The translations under genes and the position numbers were made by a program. Under the pieces are notes generated by a model. That model saw only the letters and a list, made by a program, of their open reading frames with translations, did no database searches and was not told where the DNA came from. A stretch of 64,000 bases of DNA from Candidatus Bathyarchaeota archaeon (GTDB taxonomy: Archaea > Thermoproteota > Bathyarchaeia > Bathyarchaeales > Bathycorpusculaceae), in contig JAOZHT010000002.1 in NCBI GenBank assembly GCA_026014735.1, positions 785,881 to 849,880 on the forward strand. The letters run 5' to 3'. Shown here one piece after another: positions 26,386-35,616 of this stretch; positions within the stretch are counted from its first letter, which is position 1, and each line of letters opens with the position of its first letter.

Positions 26386-28386
26386 ATGGCTAATTTCCAA
26401 GAGAAAGTCACCTTCATTTGGGACCTTGCAGACCTCCTCAGGCACGTTTACAAGAGGAATGAGTATCAAAAAGTCATTCTCCCATTTACTGTGCTGAAGA
26501 GGTTTGACTGTGTCTTAGCTGACACTAAAAGCGATGTCCTGCAAGCCTACAATAAATACAAGGACGAGTTTGAGAACTTAGAACACCTGCTTACAACCAC
26601 ATCTAAGCACCCGTTCTATAACTACTCAAAGTATGACTTTAAGACACTGCTTGAAGACCCAGAGCATATCGAACAAAACCTCATTCATTATCTGGACAGC
26701 TTTAGTAAAAATGTCCAAGATATTTTTGACGATTCAGGATTTAAAATAAGAGGGCACATCGCACAATTATCTAAAAATGACCTTTTGTATTTACTCGTGA
26801 AGAAATTTTCCGAGACAAAGGTTGATTTGCACCCAGATGTGGTTTCCAATCAAGAGATGGGTCTGATATTTGAAGAACTAGTCAGAAAATTCTCAGAACA
26901 ATCAAACGAAGAAGCAGGCGACCACTTCACACCAAGAGAAGTTGTAGATTTAATGACCCACCTGATGTTCGAGCCGCATAAGGACGAGTTTACAAGTGAA
27001 AACTTAGTAAAAACGGTCTATGACCCAGCATGCGGTACAGGTGGAATGCTGACTGGCGCTAAAAACTATATTCTTTCGTTGAATAAGAGCGTGGATGTTG
27101 CGCTATTTGGGCAGGAGCTTCTTGACGAAATTTACGCCATTTGTAAGGCAGATATGTTAATGAAGGGAGAGAACTCCGACAACATTAAAGGCCCTAAAAG
27201 TACATTATCGAAAGACCAATTTCCAACAATGAAGTTTGACTACATCATATCTAACCCCCCATACGGGAAGAAATGGGAGATGGACGAGCAACCCGTCCTA
27301 AAAGAAACGGAAAGAGGATTTGAAGGAAGATTCGGAGCTGGGACACCAAGAATCAACGACGGTCAATTACTTTTCCTTCAACATATGATATCAAAAATGA
27401 AGATCAATGGGGAGAAATCACGTATCGCCGCGATTACTAACGGGTCACCATTGTTCACTGGTGATGTGGGTTCCGGGGAGAGCAACATCCGGAGATGGAT
27501 AATAGAAAACGATTGGCTTGAAGCAATAATTGCTCTTCCAAGTCAATTGTTTTACAATACCGGAATTAACACGTATATTTGGATTTTAACAAATCAAAAA
27601 TCTGTCGAGCGAACTGGAAAAATTCAACTTATCGACGCTACCTCATTTTTCAAAAGAATGAGACGAAACCTTGGCAATAAAAGAAATGAAGTGGGTGAAG
27701 ATGATATCAATAGAATAATTTCTCTTTACACCGATTTTATTGATGGTAAAAATAGCAAAATACTGGATAATCAAGAATTTGGCTATACACGGGTCGTAGT
27801 TGAGAGACCTATGCGACTTAACTACTGTATATCAGAAGAACGATTAGAAAACCTTTATTCAATCCAAACTTTTTCAAAGCTTGCTGAAAGTAACAGTAAA
27901 AGTGCTCAGCAAAAACTTGAAGAGGAAACGAGCGGTAAGGAACACCAGAAAGCGATAATTGCTGCACTGAGAAAAATAGGTACAAATACTTACAAAACCT
28001 GGGGACTGTTTGAGGAAAAAGTGAAAGCAGTTCTCAAGGAATTTGACTTAAACTCTCATTTAATTACTGCAATTATAATTGCCCTATCAGAGCACGATGA
28101 TACCGCTGAATATGTGCTTGTCAAAGGTAAAAGACAGCCTGACTCTAACTTACGCGACCAAGAAAAGGTTCCGTTAAAGCAAAGCATAGAAGCATATTTC
28201 GAAAAAGAAGTCAAACCTTACTATCCTGATGCTTGGATGGATACAGCGAGAAATGAGATCGGCTATGAGATTAATTTTGCTAAATATTTCTATAAATACA
28301 ATGCCCCGAGAGCACTGGACGAAATAGATAAAGAAATCAAGCAAATTATTGCTGATATACAAGAGCATTTGAATGAAGAGTTTTAG
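26386..28386 (+). CDS. hsdM: Type I restriction-modification, methyltransferase subunit
   Basis: A 666-residue N6-adenine methyltransferase. An N-terminal bundle (WDLADLLRHVYKRNEYQKVILPFTVLKRFD) is typical of HsdM. DPACGTGGML (~213) is the SAM motif, and DYIISNPPYGKKW (~288) is the N-P-P-Y active site. A C-terminal extension of ~150 residues past the core may be a specificity-subunit dock. A TATA-like tatata is 25 bp upstream. It heads the M-S-R operon. Confidence 0.95.
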   Translation: MANFQEKVTFIWDLADLLRHVYKRNEYQKVILPFTVLKRFDCVLADTKSDVLQAYNKYKDEFENLEHLLTTTSKHPFYNYSKYDFKTLLEDPEHIEQNLIHYLDSFSKNVQDIFDDSGFKIRGHIAQLSKNDLLYLLVKKFSETKVDLHPDVVSNQEMGLIFEELVRKFSEQSNEEAGDHFTPREVVDLMTHLMFEPHKDEFTSENLVKTVYDPACGTGGMLTGAKNYILSLNKSVDVALFGQELLDEIYAICKADMLMKGENSDNIKGPKSTLSKDQFPTMKFDYIISNPPYGKKWEMDEQPVLKETERGFEGRFGAGTPRINDGQLLFLQHMISKMKINGEKSRIAAITNGSPLFTGDVGSGESNIRRWIIENDWLEAIIALPSQLFYNTGINTYIWILTNQKSVERTGKIQLIDATSFFKRMRRNLGNKRNEVGEDDINRIISLYTDFIDGKNSKILDNQEFGYTRVVVERPMRLNYCISEERLENLYSIQTFSKLAESNSKSAQQKLEEETSGKEHQKAIIAALRKIGTNTYKTWGLFEEKVKAVLKEFDLNSHLITAIIIALSEHDDTAEYVLVKGKRQPDSNLRDQEKVPLKQSIEAYFEKEVKPYYPDAWMDTARNEIGYEINFAKYFYKYNAPRALDEIDKEIKQIIADIQEHLNEEF

Positions 28387-28400
28387 GACAGGGGCTGGCG

Positions 28401-29723
28401 ATGAAACTAAATCCTTATCCCAACTACAAGAAATCTGGTATAGAATGGTTTGATGTGATACCTCAAGAATGGCATGTGAAAAGGCTGAAGCATATTTCAA
28501 ACGTCAGGATTAGCAATGTTGACAAAAAAATTAGAGATAATGAGCCTGAGGTACTACTGTGCAATTATAACGACGTGTATAAGCATGAACATATTACCTC
28601 AAAACTGAAATTCATGAAAGCAACGGCATCTCTGGGACAGATTAACAAGCTTCGACTGCGAAAAGATGACGTTATAATCACAAAAGATTCCGAAGAGCCT
28701 GATGATATTGCAGTCCCAGCATTGGTTACAGAAGATTTACGAGAAGTTGTATGCGGGTACCATTTGGCGCTGGTTAGGCCTGACCAAAAGCAAATCACAG
28801 GGGATTACTTGTTTAGGTCGTTTCAGAGTAAAAAAATTAACGATCAGTTTACAATTGAGGCCAACGGGGTAACACGTTTCGGAATAAGCACTTATCCGAT
28901 TCTAAACGCCTTTTTTCTGGTACCCTCTAAGGATGAGCAGCGCAATATCATGAGGTTTCTTGATTTACAAACAACAAAAATTGACGACAACATCGCTAGA
29001 GATGCTCGGCTTATCTCGCTTCTAAATGAGAAAAGGATCGCTGTAATAAACCACATAGTAACAAGTGGGCTTGACCCCCAAGCAAGGCTAATCGATTCAG
29101 GAGTGGTATGGATTGGAAGTATACCTGAAAATTGGAAAGTAGTTAAAGCAAAATTACTGTTTTCGGAGATTAACAGTAGGTCTATCGATGGTCATGAGGA
29201 ATTGTTAACGGTTTCTCACATAACTGGGGTAACTCGAAGGTCAGAAAAGAAGGTCACTATGTTTCTGGCAGAGAGTTTTGAGAATTACAAGAAATGCAAA
29301 AAAGATGATTTAGTTATAAACACTATGTGGGCATGGATGGGTGCCATGGGAATCGCCAAAGAAAAGGGAATAGTAAGTCCAGCGTACAACGTTTATCGAA
29401 TGAAAAATGACAGTCTTTTACCTGCCTACTGCGATCTGCTGGTGAGAACACCAAAGTTCATATCAATTGTAAAAGCGAACTCAAAAGGGATATGGGATTC
29501 ACGACTGAGATTATACCCCGAGTATTTTTTCGAGATATATCTTCCCATACCACCAAGAGAAGAGCAAGTAGAAATCGCTAAAAAAATACGTCAAATTAGC
29601 GACCATTATAATCTAATAGTTGATAAATTAAATAAAGCAATAGCATTGTTGAATGAGTATAGAGAATCTCTGCTCGATGATGTGGTTACAGGAAAGGTTA
29701 ACGTTCAAGGGGCAACAGCATGA
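28401..29723 (+). CDS. hsdS: Type I restriction-modification, specificity subunit
   Basis: A 440-residue HsdS with two target-recognition domains. The first half begins with YPNYKKSGIEWFDVIPQEWHVKRL and the second with IDSGVVWIGSIPENWKVVKAKL; both are classic TRD openings. They are separated by helices ending AVINHIVTSGLD. Each TRD sets one half of a split recognition site. It starts 14 bp after hsdM and its TGA overlaps the hsdR ATG by 4 bp. The recognised sequence cannot be read from here. Confidence 0.94.
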   Translation: MKLNPYPNYKKSGIEWFDVIPQEWHVKRLKHISNVRISNVDKKIRDNEPEVLLCNYNDVYKHEHITSKLKFMKATASLGQINKLRLRKDDVIITKDSEEPDDIAVPALVTEDLREVVCGYHLALVRPDQKQITGDYLFRSFQSKKINDQFTIEANGVTRFGISTYPILNAFFLVPSKDEQRNIMRFLDLQTTKIDDNIARDARLISLLNEKRIAVINHIVTSGLDPQARLIDSGVVWIGSIPENWKVVKAKLLFSEINSRSIDGHEELLTVSHITGVTRRSEKKVTMFLAESFENYKKCKKDDLVINTMWAWMGAMGIAKEKGIVSPAYNVYRMKNDSLLPAYCDLLVRTPKFISIVKANSKGIWDSRLRLYPEYFFEIYLPIPPREEQVEIAKKIRQISDHYNLIVDKLNKAIALLNEYRESLLDDVVTGKVNVQGATA

Positions 29724-32704
29724 CACCCAATACTTCCGAGAAAGGATTTCAAAACGACATTATTGCTCACCTAGTTTCAACCGGTTATCAGAAAAGAATT
29801 ACGTTAAATTTTAACAAGGACTCTTGCCTCGACCCAGAGTTAACTCTGAAATTTATTCACGACACTCAAGAAAAAGAATGGATGAAATTCGAGAGAATAT
29901 ATGGCGGTAAATCTGAAGAAAAATTCCTTTTTAGGCTTATTAAAGAGCTTGACAGCAAGGGCACGATTCATATTCTTAGGAGCGGATTCAAAGACTCAGG
30001 CTGCGACTTCAAACTATTTTACCCCAAGCCATACAATAACAAGAATCTCGACCTGTTTGAAAAGTTCGATAAGAACATCTTTTCGGTTATTGATGAGCTT
30101 GAATACCAAGAGAAAGAAAAGGGAAACAGAATTGATCTAGTACTTTTCATTAATGGATTGCCTATTCTTTCTGTAGAATTAAAGGACACATTCTCCCAAG
30201 GTGTGGAGAGAGCGATCAAACAGTATAAAGAAACGAGAGACCATAGGGAGACAGTATTTCAAAGAATGCTTGTCCATTTTGCGATGAGTGACGAAAAAAT
30301 ATATTACTCTACAAAGCTTGCAGGGCCAAAGACCGAGTTCTTGCCCTTTAACAAGGGTTTGGAGAACCCTGAGGTGCCAGACAATTACAAGACTGCCTAT
30401 TTATACAACGACATTCTTCAAATAAACAAGCTCTCCAAACTAATTTCTAATTTCATCTACATGAAAAAAGACGCTAAAACGGGTGAGGAAAAACCCATTT
30501 TTCCCCGGTATCACCAGTTTGAATGCGTCAACATGCTTTTAGAAGATCCAAAGATAGGTCAGAATTTTCTAATTCAGCATAGTGCGGGAAGCGGGAAGAC
30601 AAATACCATCGCTTGGCTATCCCACGGGTTAGTGAACAAATTTGACAAGGAAGACAACCGACTCTATGATATGGTCATTGTTGTTTCCGACAGAAAGGTC
30701 ATAGATAAGCAACTTAGAGACCAAGTGCAGGGGATTGAGAAAGTTAAGGGAATGGTTGAGGTTATCGACGAAAAGAAGCATTCCTCTGACTTGTTTGAAG
30801 CTCTAAAAATGGGACATAATATAGTTGTTACCACTATCCAAAAATTTCCTCATATACTTGAGGGAATTAAGGAACTGCCAAATCGCAAGTATGCCGTTAT
30901 AATCGATGAAGCCCATTCCTCGCAGGCAGGAGCTAATGCAAGGGCGTTAAAGCGTGTTCTGACGACCAACAGCTTGGATGAAGCTGAGAAATTGGACAGT
31001 GGCGACTTGGAAAAGTCAGACGAGGATTTACTAAAGGAAATAGAAGCGGTAAAATCAAGGAAGAACATTAGCTTTTTCGCATTCACTGCTACCCCAAAGA
31101 ACAAAACACTTGAGATGTTCGGTTGCCCCAAAGCTGACAAGAACGGCAAACTAATCTTGAATGAAAACGGAGAGCCGGAGCTTTTCCCTTTTCACCTTTA
31201 TACTATGAAGCAAGCTATAGAGGAGGGCTTCATACTGGATGTTCTGCAAAACTACATCTCTTATGAGACCTATTTCAAGCTCTTCAAGAAAATTAAAGAT
31301 GACCCGGAGTTTGATGAGAAGAAAACAAAGAAGCTTCTCAGAGATTTTGTAGAAAAGAACCCAGTTGCAGTCGCCAAAAAAACCGAAATAATGCTACACC
31401 ATTTCATGAACTCAAGCGCTCACAAGATAGACGGTAAAGCAAAGGCAATGATTGTAACCAGATCAAGACTGCATGCGGTTCTTTACAAGAAAGCATTTGA
31501 CAAGCTCATACAAGAGGAGAATTGTCCAATAAAAGCGCTGGTAGCTTTTACTGGCGTTGTGAAGCATGACGAGCAAGAGTATACAGAGGACTCCATGAAC
31601 AACCTGCCGTCAAGGACCACTATAGAAAGTGCTTTCTCGGCAGACGAGTATAAACTCCTAATTGTGGCGAACAAGTTCCAAACAGGGTTTGACCAGCCTC
31701 TTCTTCATACATTATATGTTGATAAAATGCTTAATGGAATCACTGCTGTACAGACGCTGAGTAGAGCAAACCGAATCAACCCGGGAAAAAGTGACACCTT
31801 CGTCTTAGATTTTGCTAACAAACCTGAGGTAATTCAAAAGTCGTTCGAGCCATACTATGAAGTAACTTATCTTTCGGAAGCTACAGACCCTCATAAGCTC
31901 TATGAACTGCAGGATAAGTTGCTTGATTACCAAATATTTGAAATGAAGGATGTCGAAAACTTCTTTTCAAACTGGAGACGGAATGTTTCCCAGCCTAAAC
32001 TACATGCGATTCTAAATCCAATAGTCGAATCTTTCAAACAGAAGAGGGGTAAGGATCAGGTTGACTTCAAGAAGACCCTTAACAGGTATCAAAGCATGTA
32101 CGGGTTCTTGTCGCAACTTATTCCTTTCTCAGACTTGGCCCTTGAGAAACTGTATCTCTTTAATAAGTTCCTTCAGAAGAAGCTACCCACGATTAACAAT
32201 CCGCTCTCTTTCTCTGTTCTAGAAGACGTTGACATAGAATCCTATAAAATAGTCAACAAGGGGCAAAAAGAGATAAAGCTAAGTTCTGATGGCGAACTAA
32301 AGCCTATCTCTGCCACCGTTGGAAAATTCGCTCCTGAGATAAAAGAAAAACTATCAAAAATAATCAGTGCCCTTAATGATGCGTTTGGTACAGACTTCAA
32401 CGAAGACGACAGAGTATTTCTGGGAACCATCCAAGAAAACCTGCTTAAAAACAAGGACTTACAAAAGAAGCTTGAGCATAATTCCAAGGAAAACGTAAAG
32501 GTCATTTTTAACAGATATTTCGATGATGAAATGACCAAGCTATTGAATAGCAATATGAAATTCTATAAACGAATTGTAGATAACGAAAAACTAAGAGAGA
32601 AGCTCAAGTCAGCTCTTTTCGACCTGGTGTATTATCAGTATGTTAGGCAAAAAAAGAAGACTGATAAAGTGAAAGCATCAAAAAAGCCTCCTGATAATGG
32701 TTGA
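29720..32704 (+). CDS. hsdR: Type I restriction-modification, restriction/translocase subunit
   Basis: A 994-residue motor-nuclease. The N-terminal nuclease has D139 (NRIDLVLFINGLP) and E153-x-K155 (SVELKD) of the PD-(D/E)XK core. The translocase has Walker A SAGSGKT (~288), DEAH (~395) and the motif SRANRINP. The C-terminal helical domain binds the M/S complex. It is translationally coupled to hsdS. The full set M, S and R looks functional. A stretch of ~137 bp with an AT-rich promoter follows before the next gene. Confidence 0.95.
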   Translation: MTPNTSEKGFQNDIIAHLVSTGYQKRITLNFNKDSCLDPELTLKFIHDTQEKEWMKFERIYGGKSEEKFLFRLIKELDSKGTIHILRSGFKDSGCDFKLFYPKPYNNKNLDLFEKFDKNIFSVIDELEYQEKEKGNRIDLVLFINGLPILSVELKDTFSQGVERAIKQYKETRDHRETVFQRMLVHFAMSDEKIYYSTKLAGPKTEFLPFNKGLENPEVPDNYKTAYLYNDILQINKLSKLISNFIYMKKDAKTGEEKPIFPRYHQFECVNMLLEDPKIGQNFLIQHSAGSGKTNTIAWLSHGLVNKFDKEDNRLYDMVIVVSDRKVIDKQLRDQVQGIEKVKGMVEVIDEKKHSSDLFEALKMGHNIVVTTIQKFPHILEGIKELPNRKYAVIIDEAHSSQAGANARALKRVLTTNSLDEAEKLDSGDLEKSDEDLLKEIEAVKSRKNISFFAFTATPKNKTLEMFGCPKADKNGKLILNENGEPELFPFHLYTMKQAIEEGFILDVLQNYISYETYFKLFKKIKDDPEFDEKKTKKLLRDFVEKNPVAVAKKTEIMLHHFMNSSAHKIDGKAKAMIVTRSRLHAVLYKKAFDKLIQEENCPIKALVAFTGVVKHDEQEYTEDSMNNLPSRTTIESAFSADEYKLLIVANKFQTGFDQPLLHTLYVDKMLNGITAVQTLSRANRINPGKSDTFVLDFANKPEVIQKSFEPYYEVTYLSEATDPHKLYELQDKLLDYQIFEMKDVENFFSNWRRNVSQPKLHAILNPIVESFKQKRGKDQVDFKKTLNRYQSMYGFLSQLIPFSDLALEKLYLFNKFLQKKLPTINNPLSFSVLEDVDIESYKIVNKGQKEIKLSSDGELKPISATVGKFAPEIKEKLSKIISALNDAFGTDFNEDDRVFLGTIQENLLKNKDLQKKLEHNSKENVKVIFNRYFDDEMTKLLNSNMKFYKRIVDNEKLREKLKSALFDLVYYQYVRQKKKTDKVKASKKPPDNG

Positions 32705-32841
32705 ATAGTTGAGAATTTTTAAGATAAATCGCAGAGATAATTTCTTAGGTCCAAAAAACGTATTTGGTGGCTAATATGCCCCAAATAGGTTAAATCAGTC
32801 TTAAAATAGATGCAAAAAACGATACAATTCTTCGATGAACA

Positions 32842-33231
32842 ATGAACCAACACGAAGAACCTTTCTCCAAACTAAATGACCTAGTTTTCGTCTACACTAG
32901 CCAAGAAGCAGTAGAAGACGGCATCCTATTCGACCTAGATCGAATCTTAACCAAAAACCCCGCCAAACCCTTCTTTCTCAAATACGTCACCACCAACCTG
33001 CTCAAAAAAGGCTACCTCAATCCCCCAAAAGAACCCGACGTCGAAATCACCCTCAACATCCCAAACCTCAAAGACATACTCAACCAAGCAGCCATAATCT
33101 TCCGCAAAAAACCTGCCGACGACTACTTCGCCAGCGGCAGAATCGAACTTCCTGATGGCCAAAAACAACGTATCTTCATCGCCGAAAACGAAACTGGCAG
33201 ATACACCGCAATGCTCCCAGAAGACTACTAA
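32842..33231 (+). CDS. Small protein, DUF6573-like
   Basis: A 129-residue protein. VFVYTSQEAVEDGILFDLDRIL resembles the YTRxQAIADGVLVD opening of DUF6573 proteins, found in bacteria and phages. RIELPDGQKQRIFIAENETGRYTAMLPEDY closes it. It lies between the R-M operon and the HEPN-like gene on the same strand. Codon use is GC-richer than the flanking cargo. Function unknown. Confidence 0.55.
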   Translation: MNQHEEPFSKLNDLVFVYTSQEAVEDGILFDLDRILTKNPAKPFFLKYVTTNLLKKGYLNPPKEPDVEITLNIPNLKDILNQAAIIFRKKPADDYFASGRIELPDGQKQRIFIAENETGRYTAMLPEDY

Positions 33232-33300
33232 TCCTTTATTTTTTTATTTTTATCTTGTCGATGATAGGTCTTAAAAACTCTTGAAAACATACTAAGCGCT

Positions 33301-34173
33301 ATGTCCACGAGGGCAGAAGTTAAAAGAATAAAGTATTTTGCACGCAATAGAAAAAGGCGATTGAAAAGAGTTTCATTCATAGCAGAATTACCCAGCGGTA
33401 TAGAAAGATTGGATTCACAACTAAGCAGGAAAGACTTACCTGTTGGACAATTACTACGGGCAAAACAGCAATTTTTAGCTGGTTTTTTTGAAGATAGCAT
33501 TTTGAATTCTTCTTTTGCTGTTGAGTATGCCCTTTTGATTAAGCTTGATCAAGAGTTAGAAATAGAGAAGAAACGGTTAATCGCGAAAAGGAAAAGTGGT
33601 TTAGGTCTTTTTGAAGCGATAGCATTAGCAGAAGAACGATGGATTAACAAGGCACTTGCTGATAACTTGTGTATCCTAAACAACTTGAGAAATATGTCAG
33701 CGCATCCTGGCAACTGGCTTAGTCTCTATAGCCAGTTGAAGTGCTATTATGAAAATCCTGACAAGGCTAAAAAATGGGTTTGCAAAGTAACCAAGCTGGC
33801 ACCTCAGCAAATCGAAAAGAGGTTTAGTAATAAGCTAAATACTGTAAAGGGAAAGGAAACTGTTAAAGCACTTAAAACGGTAGCCGATGGTAAATTAGGC
33901 GATTTGCCTGATCTTTCATGGGCGGCAAGAAAAGATACTTTGGACTTTCAATTTGATGAGATTAAAAGCCTTTCCCAACCCCTCGCAAATGACTTGGTGA
34001 ACAAAGGAAAAGTAATAGGGTTAACAAAACGACCAGAGTCAGCGCCTAAGTATTTGCTAGCTACATACAAATTCTCTGAAGAATTGGCCTTTAAGTCACT
34101 AAAGATTGCTCATGAAGCTTTATGCCAATTAGGATATGTAGATATATCGAAAAACACAAATACTATAGCTTAA
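33301..34173 (+). CDS. HEPN-like protein
   Basis: A 290-residue helical protein. LLRAKQQFLAGFFEDSILNSSFAVEYALLIKL (51-82) and NNLRNMSAHPGNW with R130-x4-H135 match the HEPN pattern R-x4-6-H of RNA-cleaving toxins and defence proteins. The C-terminal part (~200-280) is also helical and unknown. It ends by overlapping the convergent ABC-GNAT gene by 4 bp. No MNT/nucleotidyltransferase partner is adjacent, so a solo effector or inactive version cannot be ruled out. Confidence 0.55.
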   Translation: MSTRAEVKRIKYFARNRKRRLKRVSFIAELPSGIERLDSQLSRKDLPVGQLLRAKQQFLAGFFEDSILNSSFAVEYALLIKLDQELEIEKKRLIAKRKSGLGLFEAIALAEERWINKALADNLCILNNLRNMSAHPGNWLSLYSQLKCYYENPDKAKKWVCKVTKLAPQQIEKRFSNKLNTVKGKETVKALKTVADGKLGDLPDLSWAARKDTLDFQFDEIKSLSQPLANDLVNKGKVIGLTKRPESAPKYLLATYKFSEELAFKSLKIAHEALCQLGYVDISKNTNTIA

Positions 34174-35609
34174 TCAGGACGTCTCCAAAAAAGGTAAACT
34201 TTTGTTTGATTTAGCATTCCCACGAGTTTTATTAGTTTACCCAATTCAGGCAATTCGGCTCTATGCACAGAGTTAACATAATCGACGACTTTTCCAAAGG
34301 GCTGATGACGGCTAGCCGCAAATTCCCTCCTAAAGCGTGTATGGCTGTTTTTAATGAAAGCTTCTTTTAGTTTATCGATCTGCGCCGGTTGCAAGCTCTC
34401 AAGCTTTGCCATGACATACCGTTCGCTGGCTAAAAGTTGCGAATCAAACCCTAACTCTAAGAGCGCTTTAGAAACACTGGAAATGCCCTTTACCGTTTGC
34501 TGTTGGGCTATTTTCTGCATGCCCGCCTTTTCAGCGAATGGACTATACTTCGCCATAACGGCAATCAACTCGACATATCTGAGACCGACCAGCGGCATCG
34601 TCTCACGAATGAGTTTGGCGCCTAAGCCTACAGTGCGGTATTTTGGGTGAATAACCACTCGGTTGATTATGCTTAGTTGTTTATTCATTTCCTGAATAGT
34701 CATTCTCGGCAGCACCATTCGTCTTCCATAACAGGCTGGTGGAGGGTAACTATAGACTATGACGCCGCATAGCTCATTGCATCTTACTAGGCGAAAGATT
34801 TTTCTTGGAACCGCAACTTTATGTCCGCGATAATGGAAGATGCTGAGTTTTTGCCAGTCTTCTCTAGTACCTTCTTCAACCCGCATTTCTCGGATTAGGC
34901 TGCATTCGATCGCTGGAGTGTTTGGGTAGTAGTCTATTTTGATTTCTTCCCCAAACCGTTTGCGGACTAAAACGCTAGGTTTTAGGTCCTCTTGGAGATC
35001 GCTATGGGTTGTCGCTGCTATGACTGCTTTGCCTTGTTGACGGGCGATTTTTTGCAGGTTGTAGGCGATGATTTTAGCGGTGTCTCTGTCCAGACATGCG
35101 GCGAATTCATCCATGAGCCACCACTGCTTGCCGCTCTCGATTAGTTTGGCAATTCGGTAACGGTACCGTTGGCCGTCGCTGAGTTGGCTGTATGTGCGCA
35201 GGAACAGAAAAGCATCGTTTAAGCCGACTTTGCTTAGCAGCTCTAAACCTTCTTCGACTGTGCCTCCGACAGTTTCGATCAATGGTTTTTCAGCCTCTAC
35301 AACCACATCTGATAGGTCAACAGCCTCCTCGCCCAAGTCTGCCTTGATTGCACGTAGCAATACACTTTTTCCGCTGCCGCTATCTCCAGTAATATAGACG
35401 ATGTCTCGTGGCCCAATCTTCAGCTCAGCATCCAGAACCTTGAACCGCTGAGCGTCGTCAATGCCCAATCCAAAGGCTTCTGCTACAACCAAGCTTCTAG
35501 GGGTCGGTTTAGTGTGAGTTTCATAGCTAATGTTAAACGTGAATTTACCTTCCGTCCGGTCGTAGATTCGGCGGAATTGCCTTATGCGAAAGTCTCTTTG
35601 GCGTCTCAT
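34170..35609 (-). CDS. ABC-type ATPase fused to a GNAT acetyltransferase
   Basis: A 479-residue fusion. Residues ~70-230 form an ABC ATPase: Walker A GDSGSGKS, signature YSQLSDGQRYRYRIAKLI, Walker B QWWLMDEFA, and a switch His in TTHSD. Residues ~270-390 form a GNAT fold with NRVVIHPKYRTVGLGAKLIRE. No transporter membrane part is present. It is the last gene of the leftward terminase block, 7 bp after terL. Similar ATPase-acetyltransferase fusions are known from phages and other mobile elements, but their job is unclear. Confidence 0.75.
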   Translation of the reverse strand: MRRQRDFRIRQFRRIYDRTEGKFTFNISYETHTKPTPRSLVVAEAFGLGIDDAQRFKVLDAELKIGPRDIVYITGDSGSGKSVLLRAIKADLGEEAVDLSDVVVEAEKPLIETVGGTVEEGLELLSKVGLNDAFLFLRTYSQLSDGQRYRYRIAKLIESGKQWWLMDEFAACLDRDTAKIIAYNLQKIARQQGKAVIAATTHSDLQEDLKPSVLVRKRFGEEIKIDYYPNTPAIECSLIREMRVEEGTREDWQKLSIFHYRGHKVAVPRKIFRLVRCNELCGVIVYSYPPPACYGRRMVLPRMTIQEMNKQLSIINRVVIHPKYRTVGLGAKLIRETMPLVGLRYVELIAVMAKYSPFAEKAGMQKIAQQQTVKGISSVSKALLELGFDSQLLASERYVMAKLESLQPAQIDKLKEAFIKNSHTRFRREFAASRHQPFGKVVDYVNSVHRAELPELGKLIKLVGMLNQTKVYLFWRRPD

Positions 35610-35616
35610 TTCTTGG

